Notes: generated from the letters alone by a model not told the origin. Counted from the first letter of the stretch, positions 27,362 through 38,945 are shown. The stretch: DNA of 64,000 nucleotides from Pseudomonas lini (GCF_001042905.1 NZ_JYLB01000002.1:682001-746000), one strand, 5' to 3'. Numbers and translations: made by a program.

Positions 27362-28005
27362 GTGTACATATCCGTTTCTTCGGTAGCGGCGGCTATTGGT
27401 TTCGCTTTTACAGCGAGTCACTTTCGAAAAGCGCGAAAGTAACCAAAGCGCTTTTGCCCCTCCATTCGGTGCCTCGCCCAGGCTCGGCATGCCCTCACTC
27501 CGGCATTGCTCCGGGGGCGGCTACCGCGGCATCCTTGCCGCGGTGCCCCCTACGCAATACCTGCGTTCGGCCTCTGGGAAAGGGGCAACAGATCACGATC
27601 AAGATCAAAAGCCAAAGCAACGGCAACGACAAGATCAACAGCTTCGCGAGCAAGCCCGCTCCCACAAAAAATCAGAGCACATCCGCTCTGCTTTTCACCA
27701 CTCAACAGGCCGAGCGTTAGCTCGCCTGCAGTTTTTGATCTTGACGCACCGCCCCCTCGAGAGGCCGAGTGGAGGTTCTGCGCAGTGGGCAACCCGGCAT
27801 GGATGCCGGGTTAGCCGCCCCCGGCCATGGATGGCCGATGGCGGCGGGCCCACGGAGCAGGACCGGAGCGAGGGCATGCCGAGCCTGGGCGAGGCACCGA
27901 ACGAAAGGGGCAAAAGCGCTTTGGTTACTTTGGCGCTTTTCCAAAGTGACCCGCTGTAAGAGCGGAACCGCCAGCAGCCGTTACCGCAGAAAAGGATATG
28001 TACCC
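27362..28005. repeat. Long imperfect inverted repeat (~640 bp) with one REP in the centre
   Basis: The left arm (about 27362-27605) and right arm (about 27735-28005) are reverse complements with small gaps. Matching stretches include GTAACCAAAGCGCTTTTGCC and GCCTCGCCCAGGCTCGGCAT, which are present at 27440-27500 and inverted at 27880-27940. The outer ends pair as GTACATATCC against GGATATGTAC. Each arm also has internal hairpins such as CCGGCATGGATGCCGG. The centre holds one class C REP (27641-27665). Open frames run through it but show no protein family, so I treat it as non-coding. Confidence 0.8.
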
Positions 28006-28060
28006 GACCAACGAGCCCAGTCGGCCCTCAGGCCGCCGCGTCATTCAAACGTCAGGCACA

Positions 28061-28094
28061 AACAAAAACGGCCCCTATCTAAATAGAGGCCGTT
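28061..28094 (-). terminator. Terminator of gltA
   Basis: Read on the minus strand: ACGGCCTCTATTTAGATAGG then GGCCGTTTTTGTT. The stem GGCCTCTAT/ATAGGGGCC has one G-T pair and is followed by a T run, about 36 bases beyond the gltA stop. Confidence 0.85.
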
Positions 28095-28130
28095 CCCGGT
28101 ACAGCTTAAGACGTTATCGCAAGACAGGTC

Positions 28131-29420
28131 TTATTCGCGGTCTTCCAGCTTGGTGATATCACGCGACTCGTAGCCGGTGTACAACTGGCGCGGGCGGCCG
28201 ATCTTGTACGGGCTGGAGAGCATTTCTTTCCAGTGGGAGATCCAGCCGACAGTCCGCGCCAGGGCGAAGATCACGGTGAACATGCTGGTTGGAATGCCGA
28301 TCGCCTTGAGGATGATCCCCGAGTAGAAGTCGACGTTCGGGTACAGCGAGCGTTCGATGAAGTACGGATCGGTCAGGGCGATCTCTTCCAGGCGCATGGC
28401 CAGTTCGAGTTGCGGATCGTTGGTGATGCCCAGCTCTTTCAGTACTTCGTCACAGGTCTGCTTCATGACGGTAGCGCGCGGGTCACGGTTTTTGTAAACC
28501 CGGTGACCGAAGCCCATCAATTTGAACGGATCGTTCTTGTCCTTGGCCTTGGCGATGTACTTGTCGATATTCGAAACATCGCCAATCTCGTCAAGCATGG
28601 TCAGAACGGCTTCGTTCGCACCGCCGTGGGCAGGGCCCCACAGTGCAGCGATACCGGCGGCGATACAGGCGAACGGGTTGGCACCCGACGAACCGGCCAG
28701 ACGTACGGTAGAAGTCGATGCGTTTTGCTCGTGGTCGGCATGGAGGATGAAGATCCGGTCCATGGCCTTGGCGAGTACCGGGCTGATCGGTTTGATCTCG
28801 CACGGGGTGTTGAACATCATGTGCAGGAAGTTTTCCGCGTACGACAGGTCGTTGCGCGGGTACATCATGGGTTGGCCCATGGAGTACTTGTAAACCATTG
28901 CAGCCAGGGTCGGCATCTTGGCAACCAGGCGGATCGCGGAGATTTCGCGATGCTGCGGGTTATTGATGTCGAGGGAGTCGTGGTAGAAGGCCGAGAGGGC
29001 GCCCACTACGCCGCACATGACGGCCATCGGGTGGGCGTCGCGACGGAAGCCGTTGAAGAAGGTCTTCAACTGCTCGTGAACCATGGTGTGGTTCTTCACG
29101 GTGCCGACGAACTGGGCCTTCTGTTCTGCGGTCGGCAACTCGCCGTTGAGCAGCAGATAGCAGGTTTCCAGGTAGTCCGACTTTTCAGCCAGCTGTTCGA
29201 TCGGGTAGCCGCGGTGCAGCAGAATGCCGTTGTCGCCGTCGATATAGGTGATCTTCGACTCGCAGGAGGCAGTCGACATGAAACCAGGGTCAAAGGTGAA
29301 ACGGCCCGTGGCCGTCAGGCCCCGAACGTCGATAACATCGGGACCAACGGTGCCGGTTAAAATGGGCAGCTCGACGGGGGCTGCGCCCTCGATGATCAAC
29401 TGCGCTTTTTTGTCAGCCAT
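28131..29420 (-). CDS. gltA: Citrate synthase
   Basis: GltA condenses acetyl-CoA and oxaloacetate to citrate. The 429-residue product is the long, hexameric type of Gram-negative bacteria: [20 protein letters not shown] near residues 58-77, [16 protein letters not shown] with a catalytic histidine, and [14 protein letters not shown] with the second histidine; the third residue of the active site is the aspartate in [14 protein letters not shown] lies a few bases upstream of the ATG. It is divergent from the sdh operon, and both promoters can be read in the gap. Confidence 0.97.
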   Translation of the reverse strand: MADKKAQLIIEGAAPVELPILTGTVGPDVIDVRGLTATGRFTFDPGFMSTASCESKITYIDGDNGILLHRGYPIEQLAEKSDYLETCYLLLNGELPTAEQKAQFVGTVKNHTMVHEQLKTFFNGFRRDAHPMAVMCGVVGALSAFYHDSLDINNPQHREISAIRLVAKMPTLAAMVYKYSMGQPMMYPRNDLSYAENFLHMMFNTPCEIKPISPVLAKAMDRIFILHADHEQNASTSTVRLAGSSGANPFACIAAGIAALWGPAHGGANEAVLTMLDEIGDVSNIDKYIAKAKDKNDPFKLMGFGHRVYKNRDPRATVMKQTCDEVLKELGITNDPQLELAMRLEEIALTDPYFIERSLYPNVDFYSGIILKAIGIPTSMFTVIFALARTVGWISHWKEMLSSPYKIGRPRQLYTGYESRDITKLEDRE

Positions 29421-29478
29421 GTGGCCTCCTATTTATGCTTGAAATCATCAGACAGACCCCCCACGCAGGGCCCGCACC

Positions 29479-29506
29479 ACTATAGTGAGATAAATTCGAA
29501 TGTCAA
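29479..29506 (-). promoter_or_regulatory. Sigma-70 promoter of gltA
   Basis: On the minus strand TTGACA (29506-29501), a 16-base spacer, then TATAGT (29484-29479). Transcription would start about 50 bases upstream of the gltA ATG. Both hexamers are close to consensus. Confidence 0.75.
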
Positions 29507-29620
29507 TTTGCCTAAAGTCTTGCTCCAGAAGGCTTTAACCGGACTTTTTCCTCGAAATTGACTGCCATTTACGCCTTTTATCTCACTTGTGCAATCAGCT
29601 ATTAGGGGAAGGTGAACGCG
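29507..29620. other. Central part of the gltA-sdhC intergenic region
   Basis: No gene is visible. The stretch is less GC-rich than the neighbouring genes. It lies between the two divergent promoters and would hold any shared regulatory sites; I could not assign a specific operator by eye. Confidence 0.4.
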
Positions 29621-29649
29621 TTGTCATTAGTAGCCTAACTGTCTATACT
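29621..29649 (+). promoter_or_regulatory. Sigma-70 promoter of the sdh-suc operon
   Basis: TTGTCA (29621-29626), a 17-base spacer, TATACT (29644-29649). The predicted transcript start near 29656 leaves a leader of about 115-130 bases before sdhC. Confidence 0.72.
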
Positions 29650-29783
29650 CGGCCACCGACCGCCAGGGGCTTTTGGGCCTGCTTTATTGGGGGTCGCATC
29701 CCTGGGTGGTGGTTACCTGACCAGTGCACTCCCCAACAACTTTGCCCTGATTGTTAGGGGCTCTTCAGTGTGAAAAAAAAGCC

Positions 29784-30158
29784 GTGAAAAGCCAACGACC
29801 TGTAAACCTAGACCTAAGGACCATCAAACTCCCCATCACCGGCGTTACGTCGTTTCTTCACCGTGTTTCCGGCATCATCCTCTTCCTGGGCCTTGGCTTC
29901 ATGCTGTATGCATTGGGCAAGTCTCTGGGTTCCGAGGAAGGTTTTGCCGAGGTGAAGGCATGCTTGACCAGTCCGCTGGCCAAGTTCGTAGCATGGGGCC
30001 TCCTGTCCTCTCTTTTGTATCACCTGGTAGCCGGTGTGCGCCATTTGATCATGGACATGGGCATCGGTGAGACGCTGGAAGGCGGCCGCCTGGGCTCGAA
30101 AATTATCATCGCCGTTTCCGTGGTGTTGATCGTTCTGGCAGGAGTTTGGATATGGTAA
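29784..30158 (+). CDS. sdhC: Succinate dehydrogenase cytochrome b556 subunit SdhC
   Basis: SdhC is a membrane anchor and heme b/quinone-site subunit of complex II. From the GTG at 29784 the product has 124 residues: SQRPVNLDLRTIKLPITGVT, the SFLHRVSG signature, and three membrane helices with H in LLYHLVAGVRHL as likely heme ligand. The start is uncertain. The best ribosome site, AGGGG at 29756-29760, is correctly spaced from a GTG at 29770, but that GTG is out of frame because an A8 run (29773-29780) lies between. Nothing resembling a ribosome site directly precedes 29784. The gene overlaps sdhD by seven bases. Confidence 0.92.
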   Translation: MKSQRPVNLDLRTIKLPITGVTSFLHRVSGIILFLGLGFMLYALGKSLGSEEGFAEVKACLTSPLAKFVAWGLLSSLLYHLVAGVRHLIMDMGIGETLEGGRLGSKIIIAVSVVLIVLAGVWIW

Positions 30159-30520
30159 CCAGCGTTACGAACCTTTCGCGTTCGGGCCTCTATGACTGGA
30201 TGGCACAGCGTGTGTCTGCGGTCGTTCTCGCGGCTTATTTCATCTTCCTGATCGGATACCTCGTTGCGAATCCAGGCATTGGCTACGACCAATGGCACGC
30301 CCTGTTCGCCCACAACGGGATGCGTATCTTCAGTCTGCTGGCCCTTGTAGCCCTGGGCGCTCACGCCTGGGTCGGCATGTGGACCATCGCGACTGACTAC
30401 CTGACGCCGATGGCGCTGGGCAAGTCCGCGACTGCAGTACGTTTCCTTTTCCAGGCAGTATGCGGCGTTGCGATGTTCGCTTACTTCGTCTGGGGTGTGC
30501 AGATTCTCTGGGGTATCTGA
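30152..30520 (+). CDS. sdhD: Succinate dehydrogenase membrane anchor subunit SdhD
   Basis: The 122-residue product has three membrane helices and the typical N-terminal segment SRSGLYDWMAQRVSAVVLAAY (split here as SRSGLYDWMAQRVSAV). The serine/arginine contribute to the quinone site in this family; a histidine in GAHAWVGMWTI is the likely heme ligand. GGAG precedes the ATG at 30152, which is within the last codons of sdhC, so the two anchors are co-translated. sdhA follows after three bases. Confidence 0.94.
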   Translation: MVTSVTNLSRSGLYDWMAQRVSAVVLAAYFIFLIGYLVANPGIGYDQWHALFAHNGMRIFSLLALVALGAHAWVGMWTIATDYLTPMALGKSATAVRFLFQAVCGVAMFAYFVWGVQILWGI

Positions 30521-30523
30521 TCC

Positions 30524-32296
30524 ATGGCTAACATTCCAACGATTTCTTTCGACGCCATCATTATTGGTGGTGGCGGTGCCGGCATGCGCGCAGCGCTGCA
30601 ACTGGCACAAGGCGGTCACAAGACTGCCGTGATCACCAAGGTTTTCCCGACTCGTTCGCACACCGTGTCGGCCCAGGGCGGCATCACTTGCGCCATCGCG
30701 TCTGCCGATCCGAACGATGACTGGCGCTGGCACATGTACGATACCGTCAAGGGTTCCGACTATATCGGTGACCAGGACGCTATCGAGTACATGTGTCAGG
30801 AAGGCCCGGCCGCCGTATACGAGCTGGACCACATGGGTATGCCGTTCTCGCGTACCGAACAAGGTCGTATCTATCAGCGTCCGTTCGGTGGTCAGTCCAA
30901 GGATTACGGTAAAGGTGGCCAGGCCGCCCGTACCTGCGCCGCTTCCGACCGTACCGGTCACGCGCTGCTGCACACCCTTTATCAGGGCAACCTGAAAGCT
31001 GGCACCACGTTCCTGAACGAGTACTACGCTGTTGATCTGGTGAAAAACCAGGAAGGCGCATTCGTCGGCGTGATTGCCATCTGCATCGAAACCGGTGAAA
31101 CCACCTACATCCGTGCCAAGGCCACCGTACTGGCCACCGGCGGTGCAGGTCGTATCTACGCATCGACCACCAACGCCCTGATCAACACCGGTGACGGCGT
31201 TGGCATGGCGCTGCGTGCCGGCGTACCGGTACAAGACATCGAAATGTGGCAGTTCCACCCGACCGGCATCGCCGGCGCCGGTGTACTGGTCACCGAAGGT
31301 TGCCGTGGTGAAGGTGGTTACCTGATCAACAAGCACGGCGAGCGTTTCATGGAGCGTTATGCTCCGAACGCCAAAGACCTTGCCGGTCGTGACGTTGTTG
31401 CCCGTTCGATGGTTAAAGAAATCATTGCCGGTAACGGTTGCGGTCCGAATGGCGACCACGTAATGCTCAAACTCGACCACCTGGGCGAGGAAGTGCTGCA
31501 CAGCCGTCTGCCAGGCATCTGCGAACTGTCCAAGACTTTCGCACACGTTGACCCTGTTGTTGCTCCGGTTCCGGTTGTTCCGACCTGCCACTACATGATG
31601 GGCGGCGTTCCGACCAACATTCATGGTCAGGCAATCACCCAGAACGACGAAGGCGTCGACGAAATCATCCCTGGCCTGTTCGCAGTGGGTGAAGTGGCGT
31701 GCGTATCGGTTCACGGCGCCAACCGTCTGGGCGGCAACTCGCTGCTCGACTTGGTGGTATTCGGCCGCGCTGCCGGCCTGCACCTGGAAAAAGCGCTGAC
31801 CGACGGTATCGAATACGATGACGCCACCGACGCCGACATCAACGCGGCCCTGGCACGTCTGTCCGCTCTGAACGAGCGTACCGAAGGTGAAGACGTGGCA
31901 ACCCTGCGTCGCGAACTGCAAAACTGCATGCAGAACTACTTCGGTGTGTTCCGTACCGGCGAATACATGCAGAAGGGTATTGCTCAGCTGGCTGATCTGC
32001 GTGGCCGTATCGCCAACGTCAAGATCAATGACAAGAGCCAGGCGTTCAACACCGCGCGTATCGAAGCGCTGGAACTGCAGAACCTGCTGGAAGTGGCCGA
32101 AGCTACTGCCATCGCTGCAGAAGTGCGTAAAGAGTCCCGCGGTGCTCACGCCCGTGAAGACTTCGAAGACCGTGACGACGAAAACTGGCTGTGCCACACC
32201 CTGTACTTCCCGGGTGACAAGCGCGTTACCAAGCGTGCTGTGAACTTCTCGCCGAAGACTGTTCCGACTTTTGAACCTAAGATTCGGACTTATTAA
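30524..32296 (+). CDS. sdhA: Succinate dehydrogenase flavoprotein subunit SdhA
   Basis: SdhA oxidises succinate to fumarate and passes electrons to SdhB. The 590-residue product shows the FAD-binding motif [10 protein letters not shown] (15-24), the covalent flavin histidine H46 in [11 protein letters not shown], the catalytic HPTG segment in [11 protein letters not shown], the active-site arginine region and [20 protein letters not shown] near the flavin. Length is normal. The codon usage is strongly biased, as expected for a highly expressed TCA-cycle gene. Confidence 0.97.
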   Translation: MANIPTISFDAIIIGGGGAGMRAALQLAQGGHKTAVITKVFPTRSHTVSAQGGITCAIASADPNDDWRWHMYDTVKGSDYIGDQDAIEYMCQEGPAAVYELDHMGMPFSRTEQGRIYQRPFGGQSKDYGKGGQAARTCAASDRTGHALLHTLYQGNLKAGTTFLNEYYAVDLVKNQEGAFVGVIAICIETGETTYIRAKATVLATGGAGRIYASTTNALINTGDGVGMALRAGVPVQDIEMWQFHPTGIAGAGVLVTEGCRGEGGYLINKHGERFMERYAPNAKDLAGRDVVARSMVKEIIAGNGCGPNGDHVMLKLDHLGEEVLHSRLPGICELSKTFAHVDPVVAPVPVVPTCHYMMGGVPTNIHGQAITQNDEGVDEIIPGLFAVGEVACVSVHGANRLGGNSLLDLVVFGRAAGLHLEKALTDGIEYDDATDADINAALARLSALNERTEGEDVATLRRELQNCMQNYFGVFRTGEYMQKGIAQLADLRGRIANVKINDKSQAFNTARIEALELQNLLEVAEATAIAAEVRKESRGAHAREDFEDRDDENWLCHTLYFPGDKRVTKRAVNFSPKTVPTFEPKIRTY

Positions 32297-32307
32297 GGGT
32301 GGCCGCC

Positions 32308-33012
32308 ATGTTGCAAGTCAGTGTTTATCGTTACAACCCTGATCAGGACGCTGCGCCGTTCATGCAGGAATTCCAGGTTGATACCGGTGGTAAAGACCTG
32401 ATGGTGCTGGACGTGCTGGCCCTGATCAAAGAGCAGGACGAAGGTTTCTCCTATCGTCGCTCTTGCCGTGAAGGTGTTTGCGGTTCCGACGGCATGAACA
32501 TCAACGGCAAAAACGGTCTGGCGTGCATCACGCCGCTGTCTGCCGTCGTAAAACGTAACAAGCTGATCGTTCGTCCGTTGCCAGGTTTGCCGGTTATCCG
32601 TGACCTGGTCGTCGATATGAGCATCTTCTACAAGCAATACGAAAAGGTTAAGCCATACCTGCAGAACGACACGCCGGCTCCGGCCATCGAGCGTCTGCAG
32701 TCCCCTGAAGAGCGTGAAAAGCTCGACGGTCTGTACGAGTGCATCCTGTGCGCTTGCTGCTCGACTTCGTGCCCGTCCTTCTGGTGGAACCCGGACAAGT
32801 TCCTGGGTCCGGCTGCTTTGCTGCAAGCCTATCGCTTCCTGGCAGACAGCCGCGACAACAAGACATCCGAGCGTCTGGCTTCGCTGGATGACCCGTTCAG
32901 CGTATTCCGCTGCCGGGGCATCATGAACTGCGTCAACGTTTGTCCGAAAGGCCTGAACCCGACTAAGGCCATCGGTCACATTCGTAACATGCTGCTTTCA
33001 AGCGGCGTGTGA
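32308..33012 (+). CDS. sdhB: Succinate dehydrogenase iron-sulfur subunit SdhB
   Basis: The 234-residue product carries the N-terminal [2Fe-2S] ligands in CREGVCGSDGMNINGKNGLA followed by C. The C-terminal [4Fe-4S] and [3Fe-4S] ligands are in CILCACCSTSCPSFWW and CRGIMNCVNVCPKGLNP. The start at 32308 (MLQVSVYRYNP) fits the family; a GTG three codons upstream is less likely. It lies 11 bases after sdhA with AAGGGTGG upstream. Confidence 0.96.
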   Translation: MLQVSVYRYNPDQDAAPFMQEFQVDTGGKDLMVLDVLALIKEQDEGFSYRRSCREGVCGSDGMNINGKNGLACITPLSAVVKRNKLIVRPLPGLPVIRDLVVDMSIFYKQYEKVKPYLQNDTPAPAIERLQSPEEREKLDGLYECILCACCSTSCPSFWWNPDKFLGPAALLQAYRFLADSRDNKTSERLASLDDPFSVFRCRGIMNCVNVCPKGLNPTKAIGHIRNMLLSSGV

Positions 33013-33274
33013 TTCAGCTGCTGTACCCGTAGGACCGCAATACCCGTAGATGCTACGGCGCAGGCTTCAACCGGCGCCGTAGTTTTAACCTGAGCAGCAG
33101 CTTATAAGGCTGCAGCTCTTATTTTGAAGAAATGAGACAAGCAGGGGCATCCGGGCTGGTACCCGGACTATCAGCGTGATCCTAAGTGGCTTGTTTTAGT
33201 CGCTGCATTCGGACTTCTGCAAGTTTTCTCGGTGTCGACGCCGGTGGTGTTCCCCTAACCGAGGGTGACCAAGC
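33013..33274 (+). other. sdhB-sucA junction with hairpins (possible attenuating terminator)
   Basis: CTACGGCGC (33053-33061) pairs with GCGCCGTAG (33074-33082) and is followed by TTTTAA, a weak terminator-like structure. A second stem, GAGCAGCAGC with GCTGCAGCTC, lies about ten bases further on. The rest is leader of sucA, ending in GAGGGTGACC before its ATG. Partial termination here would separate sdh from suc expression, and a suc promoter may lie in this gap. Confidence 0.55.
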
Positions 33275-36106
33275 ATGCAAGAAAGCGTGATGCAGCGCAT
33301 GTGGAACAGCGCCTACCTATCCGGTAGTAACGCTGCCTATGTGGAAGAGCTCTACGAGCTCTACCTGCACGACCCTAACGCTGTGCCAGAAGAGTGGCGC
33401 ACCTACTTCCAGAAGTTGCCTGCTGATGGCGACACTGTCACCGATGTTTCGCACTCCACAATTCGCGATCATTTCGTCTTGCTGGCAAAGAACCAGCGCC
33501 GCGCCCAACCGGTTTCCGCCGGCAGCGTGAGCAGTGAGCACGAGAAGAAGCAAGTTGAAGTGCTGCGATTGATCCAGGCCTACCGTATGCGTGGCCACCA
33601 GGCAGCCCAGCTTGACCCGCTGGGGCTGTGGCAGCGTCCTGCACCTGCAGACCTGTCAATCAATCATTACGGCTTGACCAATGCCGATCTTGATACGACC
33701 TTCCGTGCCGGCGACCTGTTCATCGGCAAAGAGGAGGCGAGCCTACGCGAAATTCACGAAGCGTTGCAGCAGACATATTGCCGCACCATCGGCGCTGAAT
33801 TTACGCATATCACCGATTCCGAGCAGCGCCAGTGGTTCCAGCAGCGTCTGGAAAGCGTGCGCGGCCGTCCGACGTACTCCGCCGACATCAAGGGCCACCT
33901 GCTCGAACGCGTCACCGCCGGCGAAGGTCTTGAAAAATACCTCGGGACCAAATACCCGGGTACCAAGCGTTTCGGTCTGGAAGGCGGCGAGAGCCTGATT
34001 CCGATGCTCGACGAGCTGATCCAGCGTTCCGGTTCCTACGGCACCAAGGAAATCGTCATCGGCATGGCCCACCGTGGTCGCCTGAACGTGCTGGTCAACA
34101 CCTTCGGCAAGAACCCGCGCGAGCTGTTCGACGAGTTCGAAGGCAAGAAGAAGGTCGAGCTGGGTTCCGGTGACGTTAAGTATCACCAGGGCTTCTCGTC
34201 CAACGTGATGACCACTGGCGGTGAAGTTCACCTGGCCATGGCGTTCAACCCGTCTCACCTGGAAATCGTTTCTCCGGTGGTCGAGGGTTCGGTTCGCGCT
34301 CGTCAGGATCGTCGTAACGACCCTACCGGCGAGAAGGTTCTGCCGATCTCCATCCATGGTGACGCGGCATTCGCCGGTCAGGGTGTGGTGATGGAAACCT
34401 TCCAGATGTCGCAGACCCGCGGTTTCAAGACCGGCGGCACCGTGCACATCGTGATCAACAACCAGGTCGGTTTCACCATCAGCAATCCGCTGGACTCGCG
34501 CTCCACCGAGTACGCGACCGACGTTGCGAAGATGATCCAGGCGCCGATCCTCCATGTGAATGGTGATGATCCGGAAGCCGTGTTGTTCGTGACCCAGCTG
34601 GCCATCGACTACCGCATGCAGTTCAAGCGTGACGTGGTGATCGACCTGGTCTGCTACCGTCGTCGCGGCCACAACGAGGCCGACGAGCCTAGCGGTACCC
34701 AGCCAATCATGTATCAGCAGATCACCAAACAGCGCACCACCCGTGAGCTGTATGCCGATCGTCTGACCCAGGGCGGTGTACTGGACGCAGAGCGTGTTCA
34801 GGCGAAAGTCGACGAATACCGCAATGCGCTGGACAACGGTCTGCATGTTGTAAAAAGTCTGGTCAAAGAGCCGAACAAAGAGTTGTTCGTGGACTGGCGT
34901 CCGTATCTGGGCCACGCCTGGACCGCGCGTCACGACACTCGCTTCGATCTGAAAACCTTGCAGGAACTGTCCGCCAAGCTGCTGGAAATTCCGGAAGGCT
35001 TCGTGGTTCAGCGCCAGGTCTCGAAAATCTACGAAGACCGTCAGAAAATGCAAGCCGGCGGCCTGCCGATCAACTGGGGTTACGCCGAAACCATGGCGTA
35101 CGCGACCCTGGCGTTCGAAGGTCACCCGATTCGCATGACGGGTCAGGACATCGGTCGCGGTACGTTCTCGCACCGTCACGCTGTCTTGCACAACCAGAAA
35201 GACGCGGGTACCTACGTCCCGCTGCAAAACCTGTACAAGGGTCAGCCACGTTTCGACCTGTACGATTCGTTCCTGTCCGAAGAAGCCGTGCTGGCGTTCG
35301 AATACGGTTACTCGACCACCACGCCTGAGGCGCTGGTGATCTGGGAAGCCCAGTTCGGCGACTTCGCCAACGGTGCCCAAGTGGTTATCGACCAGTTCAT
35401 CACCAGTGGCGAGCACAAGTGGGGTCGTCTCTGCGGTCTGACCATGCTGCTGCCGCACGGTTATGAAGGTCAGGGTCCAGAGCACTCTTCGGCTCGTCTG
35501 GAGCGTTACCTGCAGCTGTGCGCCGAGCACAATATTCAGGTTGCCGTTCCGACTACGCCGGCTCAGATCTACCACTTGCTGCGTCGTCAGGTGATTCGCC
35601 CGCTGCGCAAGCCGTTGATCGTTCTGACTCCGAAGTCGCTGCTGCGTCATAAACTGGCCATCTCGACCCTGGAAGATCTGGCTGAAGGTTCGTTCCAGAC
35701 CGTTATCCCGGAAATCGATGCCCTGGACCCGAAAAAGGTCGAGCGCGTTGTTCTGTGTAGCGGCAAGGTCTACTACGACCTGCTGGAAAAACGCCGTGCC
35801 GAAGGTCGTGATGACATCGCCATCGTGCGTATCGAGCAGCTGTACCCATTCCCTGAGGACGACTTGAACGAAGTCCTGGCTCCGTACACCAACCTCAAAC
35901 ATATCGTTTGGTGTCAGGAAGAGCCGATGAACCAGGGTGCCTGGTACTGCAGCCAACACCACATGCGCCGCATCGTTGGCAACCACGACAAGTCTCTCGT
36001 ACTTGAGTACGCGGGCCGTGATGCTTCTGCTGCACCTGCTTGTGGTTATGCATCGATGCACGCTGAGCAGCAGGAACAACTGCTGCAAGACGCCTTTACT
36101 GTTTAA
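33275..36106 (+). CDS. sucA: 2-oxoglutarate dehydrogenase E1 component
   Basis: SucA is the thiamine-diphosphate E1 subunit that decarboxylates 2-oxoglutarate. The 943-residue product begins MQESVMQRMWNSAYLSGSNA (typical N-terminal lid), contains GMAHRGRLNVLVN and FNPSHLEIVSPVVEG in the TPP domain, GDAAFAGQGVVMETFQMS with the GDG-like cofactor motif region, and the transketolase-like C-terminal half with GQDIGRGTFSHRHAVLH. Length matches the E. coli enzyme. GAGGGTGACC is upstream. It is followed by sucB after 42 bases. Confidence 0.97.
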   Translation: MQESVMQRMWNSAYLSGSNAAYVEELYELYLHDPNAVPEEWRTYFQKLPADGDTVTDVSHSTIRDHFVLLAKNQRRAQPVSAGSVSSEHEKKQVEVLRLIQAYRMRGHQAAQLDPLGLWQRPAPADLSINHYGLTNADLDTTFRAGDLFIGKEEASLREIHEALQQTYCRTIGAEFTHITDSEQRQWFQQRLESVRGRPTYSADIKGHLLERVTAGEGLEKYLGTKYPGTKRFGLEGGESLIPMLDELIQRSGSYGTKEIVIGMAHRGRLNVLVNTFGKNPRELFDEFEGKKKVELGSGDVKYHQGFSSNVMTTGGEVHLAMAFNPSHLEIVSPVVEGSVRARQDRRNDPTGEKVLPISIHGDAAFAGQGVVMETFQMSQTRGFKTGGTVHIVINNQVGFTISNPLDSRSTEYATDVAKMIQAPILHVNGDDPEAVLFVTQLAIDYRMQFKRDVVIDLVCYRRRGHNEADEPSGTQPIMYQQITKQRTTRELYADRLTQGGVLDAERVQAKVDEYRNALDNGLHVVKSLVKEPNKELFVDWRPYLGHAWTARHDTRFDLKTLQELSAKLLEIPEGFVVQRQVSKIYEDRQKMQAGGLPINWGYAETMAYATLAFEGHPIRMTGQDIGRGTFSHRHAVLHNQKDAGTYVPLQNLYKGQPRFDLYDSFLSEEAVLAFEYGYSTTTPEALVIWEAQFGDFANGAQVVIDQFITSGEHKWGRLCGLTMLLPHGYEGQGPEHSSARLERYLQLCAEHNIQVAVPTTPAQIYHLLRRQVIRPLRKPLIVLTPKSLLRHKLAISTLEDLAEGSFQTVIPEIDALDPKKVERVVLCSGKVYYDLLEKRRAEGRDDIAIVRIEQLYPFPEDDLNEVLAPYTNLKHIVWCQEEPMNQGAWYCSQHHMRRIVGNHDKSLVLEYAGRDASAAPACGYASMHAEQQEQLLQDAFTV

Positions 36107-36148
36107 CGCCTTCGCGCACCTGAAACCGAATTTAAGGACCCACAGATA

Positions 36149-37366
36149 ATGGCTATCGAAATCAAAGCCCCCACTTTCCCGGAATCGGTTGCCGATGGCA
36201 CCGTTGCCACCTGGCACAAAAAACCGGGCGACGCCGTCAAGCGTGACGAACTGATCGTCGACATCGAAACTGACAAAGTCGTACTGGAAGTGTTGGCCAC
36301 CGCTGATGGCGTGCTGGGCGCTATCGTCAAGAACGAAGGCGACACCGTTCTGTCCGACGAAGTTCTGGGCTCCATCGGTGAGGGCAGTGCTGCTGCCGCG
36401 CCAGCCGCCGCTGCTGCACCTGCTGCCGCTGCCGCTGCTCCTGCCGAAGCGGGCGAAGACGATCCTGTTGCGGCACCGGCTGCTCGCAAGCTGGCTGAAG
36501 AAAACGGCATCAACATCGCTTCCGTTGCCGGCACTGGCAAAGGCGGTCGTGTGACCAAGGAAGACGTTGTTGCCGCTGTAGCTGCCAAGAAAGCCGCTCC
36601 GGCTGCCGCGCCTGCCAAGGCTGCTGCGCCTGCCGCTGCTGCTCCAGTGTTCGCTGCCGGCGATCGCATCGAGAAGCGCGTACCGATGACTCGCGTGCGG
36701 GCCACCGTTGCCAAGCGTCTGGTTGAAGCTCAATCGAACATGGCAATGCTGACCACTTTCAACGAAGTCGACATGACCGAAGTCATGGCGTTGCGTTCGA
36801 AGTACAAGGATCTCTTTGAGAAGAGCCATAATGGTGTGCGCCTGGGCTTCATGTCGTTCTTCGTCAAGGCTGCCACCGAAGCGCTGAAACGCTTCCCGGC
36901 TGTCAACGCGTCGATCGACGGTGCTGACATCGTTTATCACGGCTACGCTGACGTCGGTGTTGCTGTTTCCAGCGACCGCGGCCTGGTTGTACCGGTTCTG
37001 CGTAACGCCGAACTGATGAGCCTGGCTGAAATCGAAGGCGGCATCGCCACCTTCGGCAAGAAGGCTCGCGACGGCAAGCTGTCGATGGACGAAATGACCG
37101 GTGGCACGTTCACCATCACCAACGGTGGTACTTTCGGTTCGATGATGTCGACCCCGATCGTCAACCCGCCGCAAGCGGCCATCCTGGGCATGCACAACAT
37201 TCTGCAGCGTCCTATGGCGATCAACGGTCAAGTCGTTATCCGTCCGATGATGTACCTCGCTCTGTCCTACGATCACCGTTTGATCGACGGCAAAGAAGCT
37301 GTGACCTTCCTGGTTACCATCAAGAACCTGCTGGAAGACCCGGCTCGTTTGCTGCTGGATATCTGA
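36149..37366 (+). CDS. sucB: Dihydrolipoyllysine succinyltransferase (E2 of 2-oxoglutarate dehydrogenase)
   Basis: The 405-residue product has one lipoyl domain (residues 1-77; lipoylated K43 in [10 protein letters not shown]), an Ala/Pro linker (about 80-105), the E3/E1-binding domain (about 108-145, [20 protein letters not shown]), a second Ala-rich linker, and the catalytic acyltransferase domain (about 175-405). The catalytic histidine is in [13 protein letters not shown]. Domain order is standard. AAGGA is upstream of the ATG. Confidence 0.97.
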   Translation: MAIEIKAPTFPESVADGTVATWHKKPGDAVKRDELIVDIETDKVVLEVLATADGVLGAIVKNEGDTVLSDEVLGSIGEGSAAAAPAAAAAPAAAAAAPAEAGEDDPVAAPAARKLAEENGINIASVAGTGKGGRVTKEDVVAAVAAKKAAPAAAPAKAAAPAAAAPVFAAGDRIEKRVPMTRVRATVAKRLVEAQSNMAMLTTFNEVDMTEVMALRSKYKDLFEKSHNGVRLGFMSFFVKAATEALKRFPAVNASIDGADIVYHGYADVGVAVSSDRGLVVPVLRNAELMSLAEIEGGIATFGKKARDGKLSMDEMTGGTFTITNGGTFGSMMSTPIVNPPQAAILGMHNILQRPMAINGQVVIRPMMYLALSYDHRLIDGKEAVTFLVTIKNLLEDPARLLLDI

Positions 37367-37379
37367 TTTCGTTGCACGG

Positions 37380-37450
37380 GCCGCTCAGCGATGAGCGGCT
37401 CTTCTGTAATGACCAGCTTCGTCCCACGACGGTCCCCAAAAGGGGCCGTC
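37380..37450 (+). other. Two hairpins in the sucB-lpdG gap
   Basis: GCCGCTC (37380) pairs with GAGCGGC (37393), followed by TCTTCT. GACGGTCCCC (37428) pairs with GGGGCCGTC (37442) around AAAA. Neither has a full T run, so they are more likely mRNA-stability or processing elements than strong terminators. Confidence 0.5.
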
Positions 37451-37473
37451 CGGTTTGATTCGAGAAGGAATGA

Positions 37474-38913
<1,440 letters not shown>

Positions 38914-38945
38914 GACAATAAGAAACCACGGCGGTACGGCCCGTC

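Noticed and set aside
27396..27959. Open frame of 187 codons in the actP-gltA gap
   Set aside because: It runs through both arms of the inverted repeat and the central REP; the translation is arginine- and proline-rich without family features.
30020..32197. Minus-strand open frame of 725 codons
   Set aside because: It is a shadow of sdhA, with low-complexity composition and no domain or ribosome site.
33743..37276. Minus-strand open frame of 1177 codons
   Set aside because: It lies opposite sucA and sucB, which are certain genes with strong codon bias; the long antisense frame follows from their codon use and shows no family features.
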